The translations under genes were made by a program, and so were the position numbers. The notes under the pieces are model-generated. The model saw nothing but the letters and a program-made list of their open reading frames with translations, was not told the origin of the DNA and did no database searches. A stretch of DNA of 5,856 nt from Clostridia bacterium (GTDB lineage Bacteria; Bacillota; Clostridia; UBA1381): assembly GCA_900770405.1 (NCBI GenBank), contig CAAGKL010000066.1, positions 1 to 5,856 of the forward strand. The letters run 5' to 3'. Below, piece after piece: positions 1 to 4,866 of the stretch (positions are counted from its first letter, which is position 1; every line of letters starts with the position of its first letter).

Positions 1-20
1 ACACGACGCTCTTCCGATCT
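1..20. other. Residual Illumina sequencing adapter
   Basis: The 20 bases ACACGACGCTCTTCCGATCT match the 3' end of the Illumina TruSeq read-1 adapter exactly. They sit at the extreme end of the sequence. The dehydratase activase reading frame becomes recognisable immediately after them, at base 21, and is truncated there. This is synthetic sequence carried through assembly, not genomic DNA, and should be masked. Confidence 0.96.
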
Positions 21-1310
21 AGCGTGATTTTTTATCTTGAAGCACTTGATATCCTGACCGCCGATGTCGATGATAAAATCTACGCCGGGCAGGAAAAATT
101 CCGCCGCCTTGTAGTGGGCGATGGTCTCGATTTCGCCCTCGCCGATGTGAAGCGCCGCCATCATCAGCTGCTCGCCGTAGCCGGTTGCGCAGGAATTGGC
201 GATGCGCGCGGCGGGCGGGAGCTTTTTGTAGATGTCTTTTAGTATGCGTATGCCCATTTCGATCGGGCTTGCATCGTTTTTCGCGTAATAATCGTACAAA
301 AGCCGCCCCTCGCTGTCGATCAGCGCCGCTTTGATGGTGGTCGAGCCGATGTCCATTCCGAGGAAAACATCGCCGGTCGCCGCAGCGAGATCTGCGCGCT
401 TTGCGCGCGCGCGACCGTGACGTGCGGAAAAGGCATCGTATTCGTCCTTTGTCTTGAACAGCGGACGCATACGTGCAATTTCGCTTGCCGCGCCGCTGCT
501 TTTGTCAAGCGTGTCGATGAGCGCGCCTATGCTCTGAGCCTCGGTGCGCTGCTTGGTCATAGCCGCCCCGAGCGCGACAAAAAGCTGCGCCTTTTCGGGT
601 ATGGCAAAGCTCTTCGCCTTGCCGGCGAGCGTCACCTCAAAGCGCTTGCGAAGCTCCGGCAGAAAATGCAGCGGCCCGCCGAGAAATACCACGTTCCCCA
701 TGATCGGTCGCCCTTGCGAAAGCCCGCTTATCGTCTGGGTCACGACCGCCTGGAAAATCGACGCCGCAATGTCCTCGCGCGCCGCGCCCTCGTTCAAAAG
801 CGGCTGCACGTCGGATTTTGCGAACACGCCGCAGCGCGCCGCAATCGGATATATATTTTTGTGCGCCGCCGCAAGGGTGTTAAGCCCCGCCGCGTCGGTT
901 TTCAAAAGCCCTGCCATCTGGTCGATGAATGATCCCGTGCCGCCGGCACAGGTGCCGTTCATACGCTGCTCGAGCCCGTTGGTCAGATAGAGTATTTTCG
1001 CGTCCTCGCCGCCCAGCTCGATAACAACGTCGGTGCCCGGCATAAGCTCCGACACCGCCTGCTTGGTCGCGATGACTTCCTGGACAAAGGACAAATTTAA
1101 CAGCTTCGCAATCAGAAGCCCGCCCGAGCCGGTCAGATGCACATTCGCGCAGATGTTGCCGCACTTATCGCGCACATCGCACAAAAGCCGCCGCACGGTG
1201 CTTTTTATATCGGAATAATGCCGCATATAGTCGGCGTAAATAATCTTTTCGTCGTCCAAAACGACCGCCTTAACGGTTGTCGAGCCAACGTCAATTCCCA
1301 TTCTCAGCAT
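21..1310 (-). CDS. 2-hydroxyacyl-CoA dehydratase activase-related protein, two tandem ATPase domains (3'-truncated)
   Basis: The N-terminal 430 residues of a BcrAD/BadFG-family (ASKHA fold) ATPase. Activases of this family use ATP to push an electron from a [4Fe-4S] cluster into a 2-hydroxyacyl-CoA dehydratase in the cytoplasm. Domain 1 (about 1-255) has the phosphate-binding GIDVGSTTVKAVV (5-17), the second ATP motif IELGGEDAKI (97-106), and CAGGTGSFIDQMA (121-133). Cys121 and Cys160 (ARCGVFAKSDV) are 39 residues apart, as are the cluster-binding cysteines of the A. fermentans activase. A second copy starts near 315 with GMDIGSTTIKAALID (318-332) and IDIGGQDIKCFKI (414-426). Two fused activase domains are typical of the long (roughly 1,400-residue) clostridial proteins that continue into dehydratase-like modules. 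That C-terminal part is missing because the frame stays open until the adapter at base 20. ATG at 1308-1310 is preceded by GGAGGT (1316-1321) at 5 nt. The physiological substrate cannot be told from this fragment. Confidence 0.93.
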
Positions 1311-1378
1311 ATATTACCTCCGCAAATACAGAATATCTCAATTTGCAAAAAAAATAAAACCCACCTCATTTTATACCT

Positions 1379-1407
1379 ATTATATAACTTTTTTTTCGCT
1401 AAATCAA
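1379..1407 (-). promoter_or_regulatory. Sigma-A-type promoter for the activase gene
   Basis: On the minus strand, TTGATT (1402-1407) is separated by exactly 17 nt from a perfect TATAAT (1379-1384). The spacer contains an A8 run. The predicted transcript would start near 1372 and have a leader of about 60 nt before the ATG at 1310. It lies downstream of the terminator at 1449-1480, so the activase gene appears to be transcribed independently of the spoVM unit. Confidence 0.75.
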
Positions 1408-1448
1408 GATGTAAAATCTACAAAGGAAAAAAATTTGTAAAAATATGT

Positions 1449-1480
1449 AAAAAAAGACTGTCCGCAGCAGACGGACAGCC
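1449..1480 (-). terminator. Intrinsic terminator of the spoVM unit
   Basis: Read on the minus strand, this is a 9-bp stem GGCTGTCCG / CGGACAGTC (one G-U pair) with a 7-nt loop TCTGCTG, followed directly by seven T residues. It begins 17 nt after the spoVM stop codon and precedes the activase promoter, so it separates the two minus-strand units. Confidence 0.9.
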
Positions 1481-1497
1481 AGAATTTTTACCAAAGC

Positions 1498-1566
1498 CTA
1501 CATTTTCAATAATGTGCGAACGACACCTGACAAAAGCTTCGGCATTTTCCATACAACGACCTTCAT
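1498..1566 (-). CDS. spoVM: SpoVM-like spore-coat anchoring peptide, 22 aa
   Basis: A 22-codon ORF with the pattern MKxxxxKxPKxLxGxVRxxL. It is identical to B. subtilis SpoVM (MKFYTIKLPKFLGGIVRAML...) at 10 of the first 20 positions without gaps, and most other differences are conservative. SpoVM is an amphipathic helix that senses the positive curvature of the forespore surface and recruits the coat ATPase SpoIVA. Pro9, important for this in Bacillus, is conserved here, as are Lys7, Lys10, Gly14 and Arg17. The peptide is four residues shorter than the 26-aa Bacillus protein: the basic tail is reduced to Lys-Met, and Trp6 replaces Ile6. A consensus AGGAGGT lies 8 nt upstream of the ATG, and a terminator follows at once, which argues for a real gene. 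It is the second gene of a two-gene unit behind a 53-aa membrane protein. Recognition comes from memory of the Bacillus sequence, not a search. Confidence 0.85.
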   Translation of the reverse strand: MKVVVWKMPKLLSGVVRTLLKM

Positions 1567-1574
1567 AAATGATT

Positions 1575-1581
1575 ACCTCCT
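1575..1581 (-). promoter_or_regulatory. Consensus ribosome binding site of spoVM overlapping the upstream stop codon
   Basis: AGGAGGT on the minus strand lies 8 nt before the spoVM ATG at 1566. The first two bases of this site (A1581, G1580) are also the last two of the TAG stop (1580-1582) of the 53-aa ORF. Ribosomes finishing the first ORF therefore end on the binding site of the second, an arrangement that suggests translational coupling. Confidence 0.85.
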
Positions 1582-1741
1582 ACCATTGAAAAAGACATAA
1601 GTACCCCAGAAATACCAGCGCCGCTGCCTCGAGGCAGGCGACAATGCAAATCGGCAAAAGCATCCCGGCAGCCATTCCGGCACAGAAGGTCAGCGCCGCA
1701 AGCCCCGCCGCTTTGCAGCCTATGTTACAGCAAAGCTTCAT
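1580..1741 (-). CDS. Small cysteine-rich hydrophobic membrane protein of unknown function, 53 aa
   Basis: A 53-codon ORF with ATG at 1739-1741 and a good GAGGTGA site (1748-1754) 6 nt upstream. I do not recognise the family. The N-terminus MKLCCNIGCK has three cysteines and two lysines. Residues 11-51 are almost uninterruptedly hydrophobic apart from Pro30 and Glu38. This fits two short transmembrane helices (about 11-28 and 31-51) with a tight turn at Pro30, or one long segment. Seven of the 53 residues are cysteine (4, 5, 9, 20, 32, 36, 49), including a C-X3-C at 32-36 in the hydrophobic part and CC-X3-C at the N-terminus. It is the first gene of the unit that ends with spoVM, and its stop codon overlaps the spoVM ribosome binding site. 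A role in sporulation is an inference from position only. The ribosome binding sites, tight coupling and membrane-like composition argue against a chance ORF. Confidence 0.72.
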   Translation of the reverse strand: MKLCCNIGCKAAGLAALTFCAGMAAGMLLPICIVACLEAAALVFLGYLCLFQW

Positions 1742-1776
1742 TTATCTTCACCTCAATAGCAGAATATGCTGCCCGC

Positions 1777-1797
1777 CGCGTTTTTGTTACAAACGCG
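1777..1797. repeat. Inverted repeat in the divergent intergenic region
   Basis: CGCGTTT (1777-1783) and AAACGCG (1791-1797) form a perfect 7-bp inverted repeat around a 7-nt spacer. Neither strand has a T-run after it, so it is not an intrinsic terminator. It lies about 36 bp upstream of the 53-aa gene's start and abuts the tandem repeat at 1798. It could be an operator or a leader hairpin of the minus-strand unit, and no binding protein can be named. Confidence 0.5.
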
Positions 1798-1819
1798 TTG
1801 TTCATAATTTGTTCATAAT
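1798..1819. repeat. Perfect tandem 11-bp repeat, likely regulator binding site upstream of htrA
   Basis: TTGTTCATAAT occurs twice head-to-tail (1798-1808 and 1809-1819) with no mismatch. A further TTCATA at 1845-1850 begins 33 bp after that of the second copy, which is three repeat lengths, so all three cores are in the same 11-bp phase. Direct repeats in helical phase are typical of OmpR/PhoB-type response regulator sites. B. subtilis htrA is controlled by the CssRS two-component system through repeated short upstream elements, which makes a similar arrangement plausible. The regulator itself is not in this window. Confidence 0.55.
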
Positions 1820-1831
1820 TTTTTCCAAACT

Positions 1832-1860
1832 TTTTTACTTTTTATTCATACCAGCGTCAA
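1832..1860 (-). promoter_or_regulatory. Weak candidate promoter for the 53-aa/spoVM unit
   Basis: On the minus strand, TTGACG (1855-1860) lies 17 nt from TAAAAA (1832-1837). The -35 matches sigma-A well but the -10 is poor (4 of 6). A sporulation gene would be expected to use sigma-E, yet I found no convincing sigma-E, -G or -K promoter in this intergenic region. The leader from this site would be roughly 85 nt and would run through the tandem and inverted repeats. Confidence 0.25.
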
Positions 1861-1876
1861 ATTGATGTTGTAATAT
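1845..1876 (+). promoter_or_regulatory. Candidate htrA promoter with an activator-type -35 region
   Basis: TAATAT (1871-1876) is a reasonable -10 element and would start transcription near 1883, about 40 nt before the chosen ATG. No TTGACA-like -35 is found at the usual distance. Instead the third TTCATA core (1845-1850) sits 20 nt upstream of the -10, overlapping the -35 position. A -10 without a -35 and with phased boxes upstream suggests an activator-dependent promoter. This is inference. Confidence 0.35.
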
Positions 1877-1906
1877 AAATTTGAAAACAGGGAAGGATAA
1901 ATTGAG

Positions 1907-1914
1907 AAAGGAAG
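1907..1914 (+). promoter_or_regulatory. Ribosome binding site fixing the htrA start
   Basis: AAAGGAAG lies about 10 nt before ATG at 1923. The same frame is open further upstream to a TTG at 1881, but nothing resembling a Shine-Dalgarno sequence precedes that codon, and the predicted transcription start near 1883 would fall after it. The ATG at 1923 is therefore preferred. Confidence 0.7.
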
Positions 1915-1922
1915 TTTTAATT

Positions 1923-3131
1923 ATGAAAAAGTATCCTTACACCGAAACAACCGATATGATTATATATGAACAGAAACCGAAAAAGGCGAAGAAAAAGAGA
2001 ATGTGGGTGCCGTGTCTGTGCTCGGCGCTGGCGGCGAGCGTACTTACGATGGGCGTGTTCGGCATCGGCTTTGCGCACTACGTTGCGCCGATGCAGAAGG
2101 AAATCAGCAGCATCGAGCAGAACGGCTACAACGTGACAACGCTTGCAAACGGCACGGTTGACACAAACGGCAGAACAGCGATGTCGGTTACGCAGATTGC
2201 AAAGAAGGTCGGTCCCTCCTGCGTCGGCGTAATCAACAAGGCGAAGGTTCAGCCGCAGAAGTTCTATGACCCGTTCTCGGGCAGATATTATTACACCTCC
2301 GACCCGAACTCAAACGAGGTTGTCCAGCAGGGCAGCGGCTCGGGAATTATCATCTCGGAGGACGGATATATCGTCACTAACCAGCACGTTATTGACGGTG
2401 CGACGGAAATTTCTGTAGTCCTTAATACGGGCGATGAATATACCGCAAAGCTTGTCGGAGCGGACGAGAAGTCGGATCTTGCAGTACTCAAGATAGAGGC
2501 GACCGGGCTGACGGCGGCCGTAATCGGTGATTCGGACGCAGTGCAGGTCGGCGACCTCGCCGTTGCAATCGGTAACCCTCTCGGACAGGAATTTGCGGGC
2601 ACAGTAACTGCCGGCGTTATCAGCGCGGTCAACAGGACGATGACGGTTGATAACAAGAAATATAATCTTATACAGACCGATGCGGCGATTAACCCCGGAA
2701 ACTCAGGTGGTGCGCTTGTGAACTGCTACGGCGAGGTTATCGGCATCAACTCGGTCAAGATTTCGACAACGGGCGTCGAGGGCATCGGATTTGCAATTGC
2801 GATGTCGGAGGCAAAGCCGATTATCGACGATCTGATGAATAACGGCTATGTGTCGGGCAGACCGCTTGTCGGAATTACCGCATATGCAACGGGCAGCGGG
2901 CTTCTGGTGCGCAGCGTCAGTGAGGGCAGCGGCGCGCAGAAAGCCGGAATTACCGCCAATGACCTGATTGTGAAGGCTGACGGTAAGGTCGTAAAGACGG
3001 TCGATGAGCTCAACGAAATCCGCGACACCAAAAAGGCGGGCGAGGTTTTGCAGTTGACGATTATCCGCAACGGCGAGCTGGTAAACGTTGATGTAACCCT
3101 GGGCGAGGATTTGCCCGAGGATAAAAAATGA
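1923..3131 (+). CDS. htrA: HtrA/DegP-family membrane-anchored serine protease with one PDZ domain
   Basis: A 402-aa trypsin-like protease (family S1C) that degrades or refolds damaged proteins outside the cytoplasmic membrane. The N-terminal 27 residues are cytoplasmic and highly basic (KKAKKKR at 20-26). A single transmembrane segment (about 28-53) follows and anchors the protein with its catalytic part outside. The protease domain spans about 88-305. His155 (TNQHVI), Asp185 (SDLAVLK) and Ser261 (GNSGGAL) form the complete catalytic triad, and GSGSGIIISEDGYIVTN (137-153) is the classic strand before the histidine. A single PDZ domain (about 313-395) contains the RPLVGI entry, the GSGAQKAGI loop and GDxI-like NDLIVKADGK. 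Length and single-PDZ layout match Gram-positive HtrA rather than the two-PDZ DegP of proteobacteria. It is monocistronic: a divergent promoter region lies upstream and a terminator 43 nt downstream. The linker 110-135 is rich in Tyr, Pro and Asn and is not conserved in the family as I know it. Confidence 0.96.
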   Translation: MKKYPYTETTDMIIYEQKPKKAKKKRMWVPCLCSALAASVLTMGVFGIGFAHYVAPMQKEISSIEQNGYNVTTLANGTVDTNGRTAMSVTQIAKKVGPSCVGVINKAKVQPQKFYDPFSGRYYYTSDPNSNEVVQQGSGSGIIISEDGYIVTNQHVIDGATEISVVLNTGDEYTAKLVGADEKSDLAVLKIEATGLTAAVIGDSDAVQVGDLAVAIGNPLGQEFAGTVTAGVISAVNRTMTVDNKKYNLIQTDAAINPGNSGGALVNCYGEVIGINSVKISTTGVEGIGFAIAMSEAKPIIDDLMNNGYVSGRPLVGITAYATGSGLLVRSVSEGSGAQKAGITANDLIVKADGKVVKTVDELNEIRDTKKAGEVLQLTIIRNGELVNVDVTLGEDLPEDKK

Positions 3132-3173
3132 TAATTAGTTTTTATTCGATAAAACCATTCTTTTTCTTAACGG

Positions 3174-3214
3174 CAGCAGCCGCAGGATTCCCCCTCCTGC
3201 GGCTGTTGTTTTTT
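3174..3214 (+). terminator. Intrinsic terminator of htrA
   Basis: A 14-bp stem, CAGCAGCCGCAGGA (3174-3187) with TCCTGCGGCTGTTG (3195-3208), has one G-U pair and a 7-nt loop TTCCCCC. It is followed by six T residues (3209-3214). It begins 43 nt after the htrA stop codon. The minus strand lacks a T-run at the matching place, so the orientation is clear. Confidence 0.93.
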
Positions 3215-3224
3215 CGCGGCATAT

Positions 3225-3259
3225 AAAAAGGCGGTATGGCAAATTTTGCTATACCGCCT
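3225..3259 (-). terminator. Intrinsic terminator of the leu operon
   Basis: On the minus strand, AGGCGGTATAGCAAA pairs with TTTGCCATACCGCCT, with one A-C mismatch. The stem is near-continuous with a very small AT-rich loop and is followed by a T-run (3225-3229) that includes the last paired base. It starts 32 nt after the leuB stop. On the plus strand no T-run follows, so it serves leuB. It is separate from the htrA terminator, whose T-run ends 11 bp away. Confidence 0.88.
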
Positions 3260-3291
3260 CGAAAAACAGTGCTTTATGCTACAACTATTTT

Positions 3292-4359
3292 TTACAGGTT
3301 CTGCGCAATAAGCTCCGCCATTTTCTTTGTTCCGACCTCGGTTTTGCCCTCGCTCATAATATCCTTCGTGCGGTAGCCGGCGTCGAGTACCTTGTTCACC
3401 GCCGCATCGATTGCGTCCGCCTCCGCCGTGAGTCCGAAGCTCAGGCGCAGCATCATTCCCGCCGACACTATTGTCGCAATCGGGTTTGCGATGTCGAGCC
3501 CCGCAATGTCGGGCGCAGAGCCGTGGATAGGCTCGTACATACCGAGCTTGCTGCTGCCGAGCGATGCCGACGGCAGCATACCGATCGAGCCGGCAACCGC
3601 GCTCGACAGGTCGGAGAGAATATCGCCGAAGATGTTCGAGGTGACGATTACATCGAACTGCGCCGGGTTTATCGCCAGCTGCATAGCGGCGTTGTCGACG
3701 TACATATGCGACAGCTCGACTTCGGGATAATTCTTTGACAGCTCAATCATAGTCGCTCGCCACAGGCGCGAGGACTCGAGCACATTCGCCTTGTCCACCG
3801 ACACGACGCGCTTTTTGCGGAGCATTGCCGTCTCGAACGCGATTTTGCCTATGCGCAGGATTTCCTCAACGCTGTATTTTTCCTCGTCCGACGCCCAGCT
3901 GCCGTCGGGCGCTTTTGTCTTTTTACCGAAATAAATTCCGCCGGTCAGCTCGCGCACGACCATAATGTCGAGCCCGCCCTGCAGCTTTTCGTTCTTGAGC
4001 GGCGATGCTGCGGCAAGCTGCGGCTTCAGGATTGACGGGCGCAGGTTCGAGTAGAGCCCGAGCGCCTTCCTGATGCCGAGAAGCCCTGTCTCGGGGCGCT
4101 TGTCGGCGGGAACGCCGTCCCACTTCGGCCCGCCCACGGCGCCGAGCAGCACGCTGTCGCTTGCAAGACAGGTTTTGACCGTCTTCTCGGGCAGCGGCTC
4201 GCCGAACTTGTCGATTGCGCACCCGCCCATATCAACCGGCGAGTATGTAAATTCGTGCCCGTATTTTTCCGCTACCGCGTCCAAAACCGTCAGCGCGCCC
4301 GCGACTATTTCCGGGCCTATTCCGTCGCCGCCGATGACGGCAATGTTGAATTTTGCCAT
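3292..4359 (-). CDS. leuB: 3-isopropylmalate dehydrogenase
   Basis: A complete 355-aa enzyme that oxidises and decarboxylates (2R,3S)-3-isopropylmalate with NAD+, giving the precursor of 2-oxoisocaproate in leucine synthesis; cytoplasmic. Recognisable parts are the N-terminal IAVIGGDGIGPEI (6-18), GAVGGPKWD (73-81), YSNLRPS (103-109) with its substrate-binding arginine, and RELTGGIYFG (136-145). Further on are VDKANVL (188-194) with catalytic Lys190, VDN (221-223) with Asp222, NIFGDILSDLSS (242-253) with metal-binding Asp246 and Asp250, and the NAD-binding EPIHGSAPDIAG (276-287). RELTGGIYFG and the leuCD neighbours separate it from isocitrate and tartrate dehydrogenases of the same fold. Length is normal. 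ATG at 4357-4359 follows the leuD stop by 1 nt, and the AAGGGGG site (4369-4375) lies inside the last leuD codons, so translation is probably coupled. It is the last gene of the operon. Confidence 0.98.
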   Translation of the reverse strand: MAKFNIAVIGGDGIGPEIVAGALTVLDAVAEKYGHEFTYSPVDMGGCAIDKFGEPLPEKTVKTCLASDSVLLGAVGGPKWDGVPADKRPETGLLGIRKALGLYSNLRPSILKPQLAAASPLKNEKLQGGLDIMVVRELTGGIYFGKKTKAPDGSWASDEEKYSVEEILRIGKIAFETAMLRKKRVVSVDKANVLESSRLWRATMIELSKNYPEVELSHMYVDNAAMQLAINPAQFDVIVTSNIFGDILSDLSSAVAGSIGMLPSASLGSSKLGMYEPIHGSAPDIAGLDIANPIATIVSAGMMLRLSFGLTAEADAIDAAVNKVLDAGYRTKDIMSEGKTEVGTKKMAELIAQNL

Positions 4360-4360
4360 T

Positions 4361-4849
4361 TTATTTTTCCCCCTTCAGCTTTGCGATAAGTCCGCCCGCC
4401 GCGATAATTTCCTGCATAAACGGCGGGAATGCCGCTGCCTTGTAGGTCTTTCCGTCGGTCAGATTTTTAATAATTCCGCTGTCGAAATCGACCTCGACCG
4501 TGTCACCCTCGCCGATATTCTCCGCAGCCTCGGGACATTCCAGAATTGCAAGCCCGATGTTGATTGCGTTTCTGTAGAAAATGCGCGCGAAATCCTTTGC
4601 GATAACGCAGGAAATGCCGCTTGCCTTAATCGCGACCGGCGCGTGCTCGCGCGACGAGCCGCAGCCGAAATTCGCGCCGCCGACCATAATGTCGCCCTTT
4701 TTCACGCGGCTGACAAAGCTCTTGTCGATGTCCTCCATACAGTGCGCCGCAAGCTCCTCCGGCACGCTCGTGCTGAGGTATCTCGCCGGGATAATTACGT
4801 CGGTGTCGATGTTGTCGCCGTATTTTATAACAGTACCCTTTGCGTTCAT
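4361..4849 (-). CDS. leuD: 3-isopropylmalate dehydratase small subunit
   Basis: A complete 162-aa swivel-domain subunit of isopropylmalate isomerase, which with LeuC converts 2- to 3-isopropylmalate. Diagnostic stretches are YGDNIDTDVIIPARYL (10-25), VGGANFGCGSSREHAP (57-71 region) with the substrate-contacting SSREH, and FYRNAINIGL (91-100). About 160 residues is the length of the short LeuD type found in Clostridia and archaea; the E. coli subunit is near 200. The same frame is open upstream to 5053 within leuC, but that extension lies antiphase inside conserved leuC sequence and shows no LeuD-like residues. The chosen ATG (4847-4849) has an AAAGGAG site (4861-4867) at 11 nt. The site starts at the last base of the leuC stop codon. 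Confidence 0.97.
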   Translation of the reverse strand: MNAKGTVIKYGDNIDTDVIIPARYLSTSVPEELAAHCMEDIDKSFVSRVKKGDIMVGGANFGCGSSREHAPVAIKASGISCVIAKDFARIFYRNAINIGLAILECPEAAENIGEGDTVEVDFDSGIIKNLTDGKTYKAAAFPPFMQEIIAAGGLIAKLKGEK

Positions 4850-4866
4850 TAAAAATTCAGCTCCTT

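Noticed and set aside
417..932. Plus-strand open frames (171 and 148 codons) opposite the activase.
   Set aside because: They are shadows of the activase gene, very rich in Arg and Ala, with no ribosome binding site, while the minus-strand frame is a clear family match over its whole length.
1137..1568. Plus-strand 143-codon open frame across the activase start, its promoter and the spoVM gene.
   Set aside because: It runs through a promoter, a terminator hairpin and a minus-strand gene. Its composition changes from GC-rich to Lys/Phe/Asn-rich as it enters intergenic DNA, and it has no ribosome binding site.
1624..1637. Perfect 14-bp palindrome CTGCCTCGAGGCAG.
   Set aside because: It lies inside the 53-aa ORF and is explained by its codons (Cys-Leu-Glu-Ala region). 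It has no adjoining T-run and no second copy, so chance is sufficient.
1760..1767. CATATTCT on the minus strand as a sigma-E -10 element for the spoVM unit.
   Set aside because: There is no matching -35 at the right distance, and the implied transcript would start almost at the ribosome binding site of the 53-aa gene.
1881..1922. TTG start for htrA adding 14 residues.
   Set aside because: There is no ribosome binding site upstream, it overlaps the probable transcription start, and the ATG at 1923 has AAAGGAAG at good spacing.
4073..4852. Long plus-strand open frame (259 codons) opposite leuB and leuD.
   Set aside because: It is a by-product of GC-rich third codon positions in the real genes on the other strand. 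It crosses the leuB/leuD boundary, has no recognisable domain, and its sequence is the complement of conserved enzyme motifs.
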